64,000 bases of DNA from Fidelibacterota bacterium 408169 (GTDB lineage Bacteria > Fidelibacterota > Marinisomatia > Marinisomatales > TCS55). Of this stretch, positions 44,467 through 54,792 are shown piece after piece; position 1 is the first letter of the stretch; every line of letters starts with the position of its first letter. The DNA lies in the NCBI GenBank assembly GCA_002256485.1, contig NNSG01000011.1, positions 1 through 64,000 on the forward strand, in the 5' to 3' direction. The notes beneath the pieces are model-generated. The model ran no database searches and was not told the origin of the DNA. It saw only the letters and a list, made by a program, of their open reading frames with translations. The translations under genes were made by a program, and so were the position numbers.

Positions 44467-46296
44467 ATGCAAGAATCCCTCTATAAACGTATGTTCAAAT
44501 TGGTCATTCAGCATTGGCCCTATTTACTCCTTTCAACAGTGGCGGCCTTGGTATATGTTTCATTAAACAGTGCCTCGATTTGGTTAACGGCCTCATTGAT
44601 CAATAACATATTGATGGACTTCAAACAATTAATGGCTGACCATACACAGTTGGCAGAGCAGAGTACACTTACTCTGAATGAAAAATTGAAATTTTGGACG
44701 AATGGGTTAATTCTTCGAGAAACGCCAAAGGAAACATTAAAAGTATTGTGTCTGACCATTTTGGTTGTATTCCTTACAAAAAATGTTTTTCTTTACTTGA
44801 AAAATATTTCCATGACGGTAATTCAGTATTATTTAATTACAGAAATGCGCAATCGTCTTTACAAACATTTTAACTCATTATCCCTGTCGTATTTTAATCA
44901 GAATAAATCAGGCGAATTAACATCAATTGTGATAAATGATGTTGCCAATTTGCGTCGTGCCTTAGGAACCAGTTTTCATCAACTCCTCGTTGAACCGATT
45001 AATTTATTGGCATTTATTTTACTTTTATTTATCATAAGCTGGAAATTGGCTTTACTGTCTCTAATAATACTTCCTGTTGCTGGATTTACGATTATAACAA
45101 TAGGGAGAAGTATTCGCCGGAAGTCCAAACGTACAGCTGCCATGATTGCCGGTATCACCAATATTATAACGGAAACATTGTCTTCTATTCGTGTAGTTAA
45201 AGCATTTGCTATGGAAGAATATGAAGTTCAACGATTTTTCAAGGAGACACGCCAATATTTTAAATTAATTCTCCGCCGCGCAAAACTCCGTTTATTGGCA
45301 TCACCCATCACAGAAACACTTGGTGTTATGATTGGAATTTTATTACTGTGGGTAGGCGGAATAGAAGTCTTGAGTGACAAGGGATTAACACCTGAAGATT
45401 TCTTACGTTTTATTCTTTTACTTTTTGCCATGATGGATCCGTTAAGAAAATTGAGTAAAGTAAATGTCGAGTTGCAGGCAGGAGCTGCGTCTGCAGAACG
45501 AATTTTTTCAATTTTAGACACACCTCCAAACATAATAAATAAACAAAATGCTATTAAAATTGATACTTTTGATGAAATGATACAGTTTCATAATGTGAAT
45601 TTTAAATATGAATCTAATGATATTGTTTTGCATGATATATCCTTTGAAATTAAAAAAGGATCAATAGTCGCGTTGGTCGGAACCAGTGGTGCAGGGAAAT
45701 CTACTTTGGCGGATTTAATCCCCCGTTTTTATGATGTAAATAATGGTTCTATTTCAATTGATGAACAAAACATTCAAAATATTACTTTAAAATCTCTGCG
45801 GAGTATGATGGGAATCGTAACACAAGAGACGATTTTATTTAATGATTCAATCAGGGCAAACATTGCTTATGGCCAGCAAATCATAAATGATGAGCTAGTT
45901 TTAGCAGCAGCCAAGGCTGCCAACGCATTGGAGTTCATTAATGATCTTCCTAAAGGATTCGAAACAGTGATTGGCGAGAAGGGTGTTAAACTTTCCGGCG
46001 GGCAGCGACAGCGCCTGGCCATCGCTCGTGCCATCATGAAAAACCCGCCGATTCTTATACTTGATGAAGCAACATCCGCTTTGGATACAGAATCTGAAAG
46101 ATTGGTACAACAAGCACTTGAAACACTCATGGCTGACAGAACAGTACTTGTTATTGCCCACCGATTGTCAACAGTGACCAATGCTGATAAAATTATTGTA
46201 TTGGAAAAAGGCAGGATTAAAGAAATGGGAACTCATGATGAACTCATGGAAAAAGCAGGACTTTACAGCAATTTATACAATATTCAGTTCAAGTAA
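44467..46296 (+). CDS. ABC exporter, MsbA-type transmembrane plus ATPase fusion
   Basis: This 609-residue protein has a six-helix transmembrane domain (about 1-340) and a nucleotide-binding domain with Walker A GTSGAGKST, signature LSGGQRQRLAIARAI, Walker B ILILDEATSAL and the H-loop VIAHRLST. The architecture matches lipid/glycolipid exporters such as MsbA. It stands just upstream of a LicD-type transferase and phosphonate genes, so it may flip a phosphonate- or LicD-decorated lipid. A general MsbA role is the alternative. Confidence 0.92.
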   Translation: MQESLYKRMFKLVIQHWPYLLLSTVAALVYVSLNSASIWLTASLINNILMDFKQLMADHTQLAEQSTLTLNEKLKFWTNGLILRETPKETLKVLCLTILVVFLTKNVFLYLKNISMTVIQYYLITEMRNRLYKHFNSLSLSYFNQNKSGELTSIVINDVANLRRALGTSFHQLLVEPINLLAFILLLFIISWKLALLSLIILPVAGFTIITIGRSIRRKSKRTAAMIAGITNIITETLSSIRVVKAFAMEEYEVQRFFKETRQYFKLILRRAKLRLLASPITETLGVMIGILLLWVGGIEVLSDKGLTPEDFLRFILLLFAMMDPLRKLSKVNVELQAGAASAERIFSILDTPPNIINKQNAIKIDTFDEMIQFHNVNFKYESNDIVLHDISFEIKKGSIVALVGTSGAGKSTLADLIPRFYDVNNGSISIDEQNIQNITLKSLRSMMGIVTQETILFNDSIRANIAYGQQIINDELVLAAAKAANALEFINDLPKGFETVIGEKGVKLSGGQRQRLAIARAIMKNPPILILDEATSALDTESERLVQQALETLMADRTVLVIAHRLSTVTNADKIIVLEKGRIKEMGTHDELMEKAGLYSNLYNIQFK

Positions 46297-46322
46297 TTTT
46301 AGGGTTTAATTGTAGTTTATAA

Positions 46323-47516
46323 ATGGATATATCCCGCCAATTAAAAACAAACCTTTTTGAATCTATAGTAACATTATTGAAAAATAATGACATTCCTTTC
46401 TGGTTGGATACCAAAACATTATTGGCTGTTATGGGAGAAAAATTGAATTTTACTTTTCCTCAAGACAGAAATGTACGATTAAGCATTCCGGGTGAACATT
46501 TTTCAAAATTATTAATTTTAGAAAAAGAATTAGGATTAATTTATCGTTTTCAATTAATCCCTGATCGATCCGGGCGCGATTGGATAAAAAATGAATTTTG
46601 CCGCCTTGCTGTTTTAAGCCGCTGGAAACATAAACAAAAAGCGTTTAAAATTTTTATAACTCCTAAATATAAAGTGGATAATCAATACAGATGGGTTGAT
46701 AAACGCAGTTGCAAAGAAATTGAAAGCAAGTTCTACGACAAATTGGATGAAATTAAGTTGGGCAATCTTTCTTTTCCAGTTCCTCAAAATACTGAAAAAT
46801 ATTTAAGTATACGATTTGGAGGCGATTGGAAAAATCCAAATTTGAATTGGATCGCAAGTATTGATGATAGTACGATTGTAAACAATTCTACGTTAAACAA
46901 TATACCTTTTAAAAAGGTGATTAATGCATCACCCTTAGAAAAAATCCAACTTCAGAAAGGAAACTATCATCGGCGTATGAAAAGTATGCTGTTGAAAACA
47001 ATTGATATTTTGAATGAGAAAGGTCTCAAATATTGGTTAGAAGCCGGTACACTTTTGGGAATCATACGCGATGGAGATTTAATTTCTTGGGACTATGATG
47101 CAGATTTGGGAATACCTGCAGATTCTGCCGATGAAATCATGAAACTGCGTTTGGAATTTTTACCCAAATATTTGATTAAAAGAAGGAGAATCGATTCTCT
47201 TTGGATTCCGGGGGACATGCGTGTCATAAAAGTGAAAACACCTTGGGAAAAATTAAGACAGATCAATTTTCATATTGATTTATTTTGTGTATATCCAGTG
47301 AAGGATAAATATCGTTGGGTAGATAGCAATGCATTAAAACATGTGGATAGAAAATTTTACGATTCATTAAGTACAATCGAATGGGAAGGTCGTACAATTA
47401 ATATACCTAATCATGCAGAAGAATATCTTTCACTGCGTTATGGAAATTGGCAAGTTCCGGAGCGAAATTATAACGCTGGATTGCACGATGGTTCTATTGC
47501 AGAAAAAGGATTTTAA
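46323..47516 (+). CDS. LicD-family phosphotransferase with degenerate N-terminal copy
   Basis: This 397-residue protein has two LicD-like halves. The second (about 215-397) keeps the motif [29 protein letters not shown], with acids at 257, 259 and 261, and FHIDLF. The first (about 10-200) has the same framework but PQDRNVRL in place of the acid cluster, so it is probably inactive. LicD enzymes transfer phosphocholine from CDP-choline to sugars. With a cytidylyltransferase-PEP mutase fusion next door, this one may transfer a phosphonate group from a CMP-phosphonate to a polymer. The donor is inferred. Confidence 0.85.
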   Translation: MDISRQLKTNLFESIVTLLKNNDIPFWLDTKTLLAVMGEKLNFTFPQDRNVRLSIPGEHFSKLLILEKELGLIYRFQLIPDRSGRDWIKNEFCRLAVLSRWKHKQKAFKIFITPKYKVDNQYRWVDKRSCKEIESKFYDKLDEIKLGNLSFPVPQNTEKYLSIRFGGDWKNPNLNWIASIDDSTIVNNSTLNNIPFKKVINASPLEKIQLQKGNYHRRMKSMLLKTIDILNEKGLKYWLEAGTLLGIIRDGDLISWDYDADLGIPADSADEIMKLRLEFLPKYLIKRRRIDSLWIPGDMRVIKVKTPWEKLRQINFHIDLFCVYPVKDKYRWVDSNALKHVDRKFYDSLSTIEWEGRTINIPNHAEEYLSLRYGNWQVPERNYNAGLHDGSIAEKGF

Positions 47517-47539
47517 TCATAAAATATACAGAATTAATT

Positions 47540-48859
47540 ATGGCAAATAATAAAAACATGAAAAAAGTATATATAGGAATGTCAGCTGATCTGATTCACC
47601 AAGGGCATTTGAACATAATCGCTGAAGGATGCAAACGGGGTAAAGTAATCATTGGATTGCTGACGGATGAAGCGATAGCTAGTTATAAGCGATTACCATT
47701 AATTGCGTTCGATGAACGTAAATTGATTGTTGAAAACCTAAAAGGCGTAGAGAAAGTTGTACCCCAATCGACCTTGGACTATGTTCCAAATTTAAAAATA
47801 ATTAAACCGGATTATGTTGTTCACGGCGATGATTGGAAAACAGGTGTCCAGAGAGAGGTTCGTCAGCGAGTGATTGACGCATTATCTGAATGGGGCGGCG
47901 AACTGGTTGAACCTGAATATACAAAAGGTGTTTCTTCCACCGACTTAATTACCGCTGTAAAAGCGCAGGGAATTACACCCGGGAAACGCATGAAAACACT
48001 ACGTCGCCTGATTAACGTAAAACCGGTGGTACGAATTTTAGAAGCACATAATGGGTTAACAGGATTGATCGCTGAGAAAACCAGCATTGAACAAAATGGA
48101 CAAAAAGTTGAATTTGATGGTATTTGGGAAAGTAGTCTTACCGATTCAACAGCTAAAGGAAAACCGGATACGGAATTGGTTGATTTTTCTTCCCGATTTT
48201 CCACAATTGAAGAAATTTTAGAAGTCACAACAAAACCCATTATTGTTGATGGTGATACAGGCGGTCGGATAGATCATTTCAAATTCAGGGTAAAAACGTT
48301 GGAAAGATTAGGTGTCTCAGCTATCATTATAGAAGATAAAATTGGCGATAAACGAAATTCACTCTTTGGAACGACCGTCCCCCAACAGCAAGATTCAATC
48401 GATCATTTTTCTCAAAAGATCCATGAAGGAAAACAATCTCAAGTTACTTCAGACTTCATGATCATCGCTCGGGTAGAAAGCCTGATTTTGAAAAAGGGAA
48501 TGGCTGATGCACTAAAAAGAACAGAAGCATATATTGATGCTGGAGCTGATGGAATTATGATTCACAGCAAGGAAAAAGACGGTAAAGAAATCATCGAGTT
48601 CTGTGAAAAATTCAAAGAATTCGAACAAAGAGTTCCTCTTGTTGTGGTGCCTTCAACCTATGCCCACATGTCTGAATCAGAATTACAGGATTTGGGTGTT
48701 AATGTCATTATATATGCAAACCATTTACTGCGATCAGCATACCCTTCTATGATCAATACAGCCCGATCTATTCTGGAAAATAGCAGGGCAAAAGAAGCGT
48801 CAGATGAATTCTGCATGTCCATTAAGGATATTATTACACTTATCCCCGAGGTCAATTGA
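47540..48859 (+). CDS. pepM: Cytidylyltransferase-phosphoenolpyruvate mutase fusion
   Basis: This 439-residue protein has an N-terminal GCT-type nucleotidyltransferase (HXGH at 20-23, HGDDWK) and a C-terminal PEP mutase with the diagnostic [10 protein letters not shown] (EDKX5NS, residues 265-274), HSKEKDG and VPSTY. PEP mutase makes phosphonopyruvate, the committed step of most phosphonates. The attached transferase would activate a phosphonate with CTP. The order matches known fusions in phosphonate-polymer loci. A 1-bp overlap with the decarboxylase gene shows coupling. Confidence 0.93.
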   Translation: MANNKNMKKVYIGMSADLIHQGHLNIIAEGCKRGKVIIGLLTDEAIASYKRLPLIAFDERKLIVENLKGVEKVVPQSTLDYVPNLKIIKPDYVVHGDDWKTGVQREVRQRVIDALSEWGGELVEPEYTKGVSSTDLITAVKAQGITPGKRMKTLRRLINVKPVVRILEAHNGLTGLIAEKTSIEQNGQKVEFDGIWESSLTDSTAKGKPDTELVDFSSRFSTIEEILEVTTKPIIVDGDTGGRIDHFKFRVKTLERLGVSAIIIEDKIGDKRNSLFGTTVPQQQDSIDHFSQKIHEGKQSQVTSDFMIIARVESLILKKGMADALKRTEAYIDAGADGIMIHSKEKDGKEIIEFCEKFKEFEQRVPLVVVPSTYAHMSESELQDLGVNVIIYANHLLRSAYPSMINTARSILENSRAKEASDEFCMSIKDIITLIPEVN

Positions 48860-49992
48860 TGGCCATAAAACCGACTGATTTCTACGATCAGTTAGCGAGT
48901 CACGGTGTAGAATTTTTCGCGGGAGTGCCGGATTCTCTTCTGAAAGAATTTTGTTTGTGCATCGATGATCGAATTTCTAAAGAAAAACATATTATTGCTG
49001 CCAATGAAGGCAATGCTGTTGCATTAGCCAGTGGTCATTATTTAGCTCAAAATTCATTACCGTTAGTTTATATGCAGAATTCAGGATTAGGGAATGCTGT
49101 AAATCCACTTTTATCATTATGCGATCCAGATGTGTATTCAATTCCGTTATTGGTAATGATCGGTTGGAGAGGTGAACCGGGAGGAGTAAAGGATGAACCT
49201 CAGCATGTAACACAGGGTAGAGTGCAGATAGAACTGTTAGAGGCCTTGGGTCTTCCTTATGAAATTATATCAAAAGATGATAATCAGTTTGCAGAGAAAA
49301 TTTCAAATGTAGTTGAAATTGCCAAAAACGAAAAAAGACCGGTTGCACTTTTGATCAAAAAAGGTACATTTGAAAAATACAATACTGAAACCCAAGAGTC
49401 TGATGGTCAGCGAATGAAACGGGAAGAAGCATTAGAAATCATCTTGGAAAATCTTCATGAAAATGCCGTAATTGTTTCAACGACAGGAAAAACATCCAGA
49501 GAAATTTTTGAGATTCGTGAACAAAAAGGACAAACTCACGAGCAGGACTTCCTAACTGTAGGATCCATGGGCCATTGTTCTTCAATTGCTCTGGGTATTG
49601 CTTTGTCTAAACCTCATAGAGAAGTGGTGTGCATTGATGGAGATGGGGCTATGTTAATGCATCTTGGGAGTCTCACTTCCATTGCAAGTATGCAACCGAA
49701 AAATTTTCGTCATATATTAATGAATAACGAGGTACATGAATCTGTAGGTGGACAAGAAACAGCTGCAAAGAAATTAGATTTGTCAGCAATAGTTGAAGCT
49801 GTGGGATCAAGCAAAGTGTTTAAAGCGGAAACACCAAATGATTTAAAAACAAACATTACAGATTTTATAACGTGTTCCGGTCCATCGTTTTTAGAAGTAA
49901 AAATAAAACCGGGCTCAAGAGAAGATTTAGGCAGGCCTACAATCAAACCTGTTGACAATAAAGAAAATTTCATGAAATTTCTGAATAAATAA
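48859..49992 (+). CDS. ppd: Phosphonopyruvate decarboxylase
   Basis: This 377-residue thiamine-diphosphate enzyme has the glutamate region IIAANEGNAVALASGHYLA, the diphosphate/magnesium motif IDGDGAMLMHLGSLTSIAS, and the signature NNEVHESVGGQET typical of Ppd. It converts phosphonopyruvate to phosphonoacetaldehyde and makes phosphonate synthesis irreversible. The ATG at 48859 overlaps the PEP mutase stop by 1 bp (TGATG). A TTG directly before it is less likely. Confidence 0.94.
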   Translation: MAIKPTDFYDQLASHGVEFFAGVPDSLLKEFCLCIDDRISKEKHIIAANEGNAVALASGHYLAQNSLPLVYMQNSGLGNAVNPLLSLCDPDVYSIPLLVMIGWRGEPGGVKDEPQHVTQGRVQIELLEALGLPYEIISKDDNQFAEKISNVVEIAKNEKRPVALLIKKGTFEKYNTETQESDGQRMKREEALEIILENLHENAVIVSTTGKTSREIFEIREQKGQTHEQDFLTVGSMGHCSSIALGIALSKPHREVVCIDGDGAMLMHLGSLTSIASMQPKNFRHILMNNEVHESVGGQETAAKKLDLSAIVEAVGSSKVFKAETPNDLKTNITDFITCSGPSFLEVKIKPGSREDLGRPTIKPVDNKENFMKFLNK

Positions 49993-50006
49993 TTTTAATA
50001 TCTGAT

Positions 50007-51113
50007 TTGTCTAATTATTATAATCCTGTAAGAATCGTTAAAACTGAAAATTGGCATCGCGAATTAAACTTCAGAATTGGAGATTTAAGAATTTCTGCTC
50101 CAATTATAATTACAACCCCAGGAAATAGAAAACGGTTACATCTCAATTCAAAATTCGACTCTGATTCCATTTTTAGCGATGTTAGCAGTAATCCAAATTT
50201 TAAGGATTGTGCGAATGCTATAAAGTTTTGCCAGGAAAATATGTTTGACGGTGTTGTTGCTATAGGAGGTGGTTCTGCCATGGATCTGGCAAAAGTAGTC
50301 ATGGCACACCTTTGCTTGGAAAAATCTGATATTAATGAACTAATAGAGTATGATGGAGAGTTTTCTCAATCGATACCATCCATTTTTCTACCCACGACTC
50401 ACGGTACTGCAAGTGAAGTAACCATGTGGGGAACCGTGTGGAATTTGGAGGAAAAAAAGAAGTATTCAATTTCTCACCAGAACCTCTATCCAACCGTAGC
50501 TATTTTGGATGGAAATTTGACATTATCCCTGCCCATGGATATTTCAATCGCAACTTTGATGGATGCATTAAGCCATAGTTTTGAATCTATTTGGAATAAG
50601 AAAGCGAACCCCACTTCAACAAATTTAGCTATTTCAGCTATTTGCTCAATTCTAGAAAATGGTATCGCAATAAAGGACAAACCCAATGATTTAGACATTC
50701 GTAATAATTTATTAAAAGCGTCTACTGTTGCAGGTTTGGCATTTTCAAATACAACGACGGCTGCAGCTCATTCTATAAGTTATCCATTGACTATCCATTA
50801 TGGGATTCCCCATGGTATTGCGTCTTCTATTAGTTTATTACCCTTATTGGAAATAAATGGAAAATTGATCGAAGGACCAGTAGATAGAATTTGTAAAAAT
50901 AATGAATTGACTTATGTAGAATTAAAACAAAGGATAAAAGAAATTCCTCAAGGTATCATTCCATATACGTTGGATAAATGGAAAATCCCCAAAGATCAAC
51001 TTCCAAAATTAGCAGAAGAATCATTTACGAAAGGTCGGATGGATAATAATATAGTGGATTTATCAACGGATGATGTATTGGGGATATTAGAAGAACTATA
51101 TAGTGAAAAATGA
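50007..51113 (+). CDS. Iron-containing alcohol dehydrogenase, predicted phosphonoacetaldehyde reductase
   Basis: This 368-residue protein has the group III alcohol dehydrogenase signature: VAIGGGSAMDLAKVVMAH binds NAD(P), FLPTTHGTASEVT follows, and the metal histidines lie in DALSHSFES and AAHSISYPLTIHYGIPHGIASS. Immediately after PepM and Ppd such an enzyme reduces phosphonoacetaldehyde to 2-hydroxyethylphosphonate. No aminotransferase for 2-aminoethylphosphonate is seen nearby, which supports hydroxyethylphosphonate as the product. The start is a TTG with weak ribosome-site support. No nearby in-frame ATG exists. Confidence 0.88.
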   Translation: MSNYYNPVRIVKTENWHRELNFRIGDLRISAPIIITTPGNRKRLHLNSKFDSDSIFSDVSSNPNFKDCANAIKFCQENMFDGVVAIGGGSAMDLAKVVMAHLCLEKSDINELIEYDGEFSQSIPSIFLPTTHGTASEVTMWGTVWNLEEKKKYSISHQNLYPTVAILDGNLTLSLPMDISIATLMDALSHSFESIWNKKANPTSTNLAISAICSILENGIAIKDKPNDLDIRNNLLKASTVAGLAFSNTTTAAAHSISYPLTIHYGIPHGIASSISLLPLLEINGKLIEGPVDRICKNNELTYVELKQRIKEIPQGIIPYTLDKWKIPKDQLPKLAEESFTKGRMDNNIVDLSTDDVLGILEELYSEK

Positions 51114-51271
51114 ACAACACACTTTAAAACAGATTACTTTTGTTCTTGTATTCTATCTGTCATAGGTACCACAGTAATAATGGATAGAGAAATAATACTG
51201 CTATTTAAACATGCAAAACAGCCCGCCCCGATGCGTCGGAGTAATTATGTAATAGGACAGTTTTACGTTTT
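51114..51271. other. Gap before polymer-transferase genes
   Basis: This is an AT-rich intergenic stretch with one GC-rich spot near 51221-51240 holding a short imperfect hairpin (CCGA/TCGG at 51228-51239). No tRNA, riboswitch or gene is recognised. It may contain a promoter for the two downstream transferases. Confidence 0.4.
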
Positions 51272-51337
51272 ATGCTCTATATTTCTCCAAAATATTCTTT
51301 TTTATCAATTTTACACTATTTCGAAGTTGGTAAGTCA

Positions 51338-52393
51338 ATGAGGTTAAAGTATTTATTTTTTGTAACAAAACCATATTCGTTTTCAATTCTTAAACCGATT
51401 CAAGATTCAATTACTGAATTAAATAGTGGTACTGTAAAGTGGTTTTCAGCCAGTTCAGCTTCCAATTTTTCATGTCCAGGAGATCAATTAAAATCAAATG
51501 TGGAGGTTCAAGGTTATAATCCGGACGTAGTCCTTGTCCCTGGCAATGTTGTTCCTCATTTTTGGTCTGGATTAAAAGTACAGATTTTTCATGGGTTAGA
51601 TGAGGAAGTAAAAGGCTTTTATAATATTACAGGATTTTTTGATCTTTACTGTACATCCGGACCAACTATGACAGAAAAATTTTCAGAAATTGCTAAACGG
51701 AAAAAACATTTTTTAGTAAAAGAAACAGGGTGGTCGAAACTTGATCCTGTTTATAATAATACATGGTCATTTAAAGATCAGAAAAATCAATTAATTCATC
51801 AACATGGTTTAAATCCTAAATTACCCATTTTACTTTATGCACCTACTTTTCCGACAAAATATACGTCAGCTCCGGATTTATATGACACCATCAAAAACTT
51901 GAATAATAATAAGTATAATTGGATTATTAAATTCCACCCTTTGATGGATAAAATTGTTCAAGAGAAATACAAACAATTGGAGAATGAAAATTTTCGAGTT
52001 GTAAACGAGTTAAATATTTTACCCATTATGGCAGGATCAGATTTAATGATTACGGATACATCTTCTGTAGCCTATGAATTTTTAACGTTTGATCGACCTT
52101 TAATTACGTATCAAGCACTTGCACGAAAAGATAAGGGAATAAATATCAAAAACACTGCAGATCTTCAACCTGCTATTGAACGTAGTCTGAATAATCCTGA
52201 TGAATTTTCATCTTATAGAGATAAATGTCTTAAGGATTTACATCCATATTCGGATGGAAATTCATCTAAACGTTTGCTGTCTACAATTGCAGAAATTCTC
52301 ATTGGTGGAATACAGAATTATTTAAATCAAAAACCTCTTAATTTTATCCGTAAATATCAGATTCGAAAATTAATTGAAAGGAGCCAAGCTTAA
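51338..52393 (+). CDS. CDP-glycerol glycerophosphotransferase-like polymer transferase (first)
   Basis: This protein of about 351 residues resembles TagB/TagF-type transferases: VQIFHGLDEEVKG, LLYAPTFPTKYTS, IIKFHPLMDK and the donor-binding GSDLMITDTSSVAYEFL. Such enzymes add glycerol-phosphate-like units from CDP-glycerol to a cell-surface polymer. Next to a phosphonate cytidylyltransferase, a CMP-phosphonate donor is possible. I prefer the ATG at 51338 over the longer frame from 51272, because the fold begins with RLKYLFFVT. The next transferase overlaps by 1 bp. Confidence 0.8.
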   Translation: MRLKYLFFVTKPYSFSILKPIQDSITELNSGTVKWFSASSASNFSCPGDQLKSNVEVQGYNPDVVLVPGNVVPHFWSGLKVQIFHGLDEEVKGFYNITGFFDLYCTSGPTMTEKFSEIAKRKKHFLVKETGWSKLDPVYNNTWSFKDQKNQLIHQHGLNPKLPILLYAPTFPTKYTSAPDLYDTIKNLNNNKYNWIIKFHPLMDKIVQEKYKQLENENFRVVNELNILPIMAGSDLMITDTSSVAYEFLTFDRPLITYQALARKDKGINIKNTADLQPAIERSLNNPDEFSSYRDKCLKDLHPYSDGNSSKRLLSTIAEILIGGIQNYLNQKPLNFIRKYQIRKLIERSQA

Positions 52394-53502
52394 TGGAAAT
52401 GGATAAAACTAAAGTACTATTCAAAATGTTTTATCTGTATCATAAGGCCGCGTTTGATCCTCTAATTGAACTCTTCGAAAATGATCCAAATTATGATGTT
52501 GCTTTATCATTAACTCATGAAGTTGAGCGATCATTTGGTTTTTTTGATAAAGATGAAACAAATAAATATTTAAATAAATTTGAACAAGAGGGACATCGAA
52601 TTAGTGATGAAAATGAAAAATTTGATATAGTGTTTGCACCGGATGTTGTGGATGAAAAAAGGTATGGAGATGCTTTACTCTGTTTGATTTATCATGGAAT
52701 TACATTTACCAAAACAGTCACTTATCGTGAATTGAAAAAACATTCAAATTATCGTTACAATATTTTCGTTGAAGGAGATCTATCAGAAAAATCATTAAAA
52801 GAATCTGGTAGCGTGGGTAAATCTGAAGTTCATAAAGTTGGTTATCCTAAAATGGATCCTTATTTTTCCAAAGGGAATTTTGATAGAGATAAAATTTTAA
52901 AAACATTAGGTCTTGATCCTGAAAAACCTGTGATCTTGTTTGCACCAACGTATAAACCAACCTGCCTCTATGAGTTAAAAGATGAAATTTTTAAAGCAAC
53001 AGAATGCTATAATCTAATTATAAAACTTCATCATTATGCTTGGATGGGAAAATATGCATCTCACAAGCAACATAAAATATTTGAAGAACAAATTGAGAAT
53101 TACACCCACGCAATTATAATACCAAAAGATGATTATAATATTCTGCCTTTGCTTTATGTTGCTGATACGTTGGTTTCTGAAGCATCGGGAGCCATCACAG
53201 AATTTTTAGCCACAGGAAAAACCGGTATTATTTATAACTTGAATCAAAAAAGCTTAAAACACTCTGACGGCGAGATGTTATTGGGTGTTAATAATCATGA
53301 ATATTTAAAAGATGCTTTTGTACATATCAATGCGCCTGACGAATTACAGTCAGGAATAAAGTTAGCATTAAACCCAACGGATGAGATGAAAAAAGTACAA
53401 AAAACAGATCGGGAAAATATATTTTTCAAATTGGATGGTAAAGCATCAGAACGTGTAAAACAAACGGTAGAGCAATTGATTTCAGTTAGATTGAAAGTGT
53501 AA
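52393..53502 (+). CDS. CDP-glycerol glycerophosphotransferase-like polymer transferase (second)
   Basis: This 369-residue protein has the same fold as its upstream neighbour: CLIYHGITFTK, ILFAPTYKPTC, IIKLHHYAWMG and VADTLVSEASGAITEFLATGK. The two are related but clearly diverged, so they probably act in sequence or with different acceptors, for example as a primase and a polymerase. The ATG overlaps the preceding stop by 1 bp. No signal peptide or membrane helix is visible, so it is a peripheral cytoplasmic enzyme. Confidence 0.82.
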   Translation: MEMDKTKVLFKMFYLYHKAAFDPLIELFENDPNYDVALSLTHEVERSFGFFDKDETNKYLNKFEQEGHRISDENEKFDIVFAPDVVDEKRYGDALLCLIYHGITFTKTVTYRELKKHSNYRYNIFVEGDLSEKSLKESGSVGKSEVHKVGYPKMDPYFSKGNFDRDKILKTLGLDPEKPVILFAPTYKPTCLYELKDEIFKATECYNLIIKLHHYAWMGKYASHKQHKIFEEQIENYTHAIIIPKDDYNILPLLYVADTLVSEASGAITEFLATGKTGIIYNLNQKSLKHSDGEMLLGVNNHEYLKDAFVHINAPDELQSGIKLALNPTDEMKKVQKTDRENIFFKLDGKASERVKQTVEQLISVRLKV

Positions 53503-53510
53503 TTTTTGAT

Positions 53511-54773
53511 ATGGCAAATATTTTTCCATTTAAAGGTTGGCGATACAACAGTGAATTGATCGATGATCTTACAAAAGTAATTGTTCCGCCCTATGATGTA
53601 ATTACTCATGAAGAACAGGAGACGCTATATAATAGATCCCCTTTTAATTGTGTCAGAATAAACTTAAACCGCAGGCATGGCGCAGACCAATATGATAATG
53701 CGGCACATCATTTACTGGATTGGAAGTCAAGAGGCGTTTTAAAGCAAGATGAAAAAGATTCTATTTATATTATTTCACAGTCGTTTGAATATAAGGGTAA
53801 AAATATTCAGCGAATTGGCTGTATTTGTGCAATAGAATTAACAGAATTAGGAAAAATAGTATTACCACATGAACAGACTATTGAGAAATATGTTAATGAC
53901 CGATTTAATCTAATGGGGACCACATTAGCTAATACCGGACAAATATTTATGTGTTATAAAGATGAGGCGTTAGGATTAGAAAATATTTATCATGACTTAA
54001 ATAGAAATCCAGTAATTGATGTTGTTATAGATGAGGTGCATTACAAGGTATGGCAAGTAACAGAGCAAAAGAAAATTAATAGATTTAAAGATGTCTTGAG
54101 CGGGAAAGATTTGGTAATTAAGGATGGTCATCACCGTTATAAAACTGCATTACGTTTTTCTCAAAATCATCCAGAAATTAAGGGGACTGATAAAGTTATG
54201 GCGACTCTGGTCAATAGTAAGGATCCAGGAATGATAGTTTTACCCACTCATAGGTTACTAAAAGGAATAAATTTGGATATAAACAAAATTATTTCAAGTC
54301 TAGAGAAATATTTTAAAATAGAAAAAATGACAGGACCAAATAGCATTGTTTCTTCTATGGAAAATGGTGTAGTAAAAAAAGGTACTTTTGGTGTTTATCA
54401 TAAGGAAAGTGATACAGGTTTATTGTTAAATTTCAACCAATGGGATGAGTTGAATATCATGTTTTCACACCTTAGTAAATCCTCCAGAGAACTTGATACA
54501 AATATATTACACACTTTCGTCCTGAAACATGTGTTTAATATTGATACATCCAATCAAGATGACCTGAAACACGTTTCATATATCCGCGGAAATAAATCAA
54601 CAATTGAGTTATTGCAAAGTGGACCTAATTATGATGTAGCGTGTTTTGTCATGCCCCCCACTTTAGAAGAAATTTTTTCCATCGCTGAATCGGGTGAAAT
54701 TATGCCCCAGAAATCAACGTTCTTTTTCCCCAAAATATATTCTGGTTTGGTTACTCGTTGCTTTGGAGAATGA
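53511..54773 (+). CDS. DUF1015 family protein
   Basis: This 420-residue protein opens with IFPFKGWRYNSELIDDLTKVIVPPYDVI and contains VLPHEQTIEKYVNDRFNLM and KDGHHRYKTALRF, the hallmarks of DUF1015. A conserved histidine-arginine pair in DGHHRY suggests catalysis or nucleotide binding. The biological role is not known to me. It lies 8 bp after the polymer-transferase gene and 19 bp before citrate synthase, so it could be co-transcribed with either. Confidence 0.87.
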   Translation: MANIFPFKGWRYNSELIDDLTKVIVPPYDVITHEEQETLYNRSPFNCVRINLNRRHGADQYDNAAHHLLDWKSRGVLKQDEKDSIYIISQSFEYKGKNIQRIGCICAIELTELGKIVLPHEQTIEKYVNDRFNLMGTTLANTGQIFMCYKDEALGLENIYHDLNRNPVIDVVIDEVHYKVWQVTEQKKINRFKDVLSGKDLVIKDGHHRYKTALRFSQNHPEIKGTDKVMATLVNSKDPGMIVLPTHRLLKGINLDINKIISSLEKYFKIEKMTGPNSIVSSMENGVVKKGTFGVYHKESDTGLLLNFNQWDELNIMFSHLSKSSRELDTNILHTFVLKHVFNIDTSNQDDLKHVSYIRGNKSTIELLQSGPNYDVACFVMPPTLEEIFSIAESGEIMPQKSTFFFPKIYSGLVTRCFGE

Positions 54774-54792
54774 ATATTAGAAGGAGTTAATA

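Noticed and set aside
51114-51271. Possible structured RNA or tRNA fragment with a GC-rich hairpin
   Set aside because: Only a 4-bp stem is present and no cloverleaf or known riboswitch core can be built.
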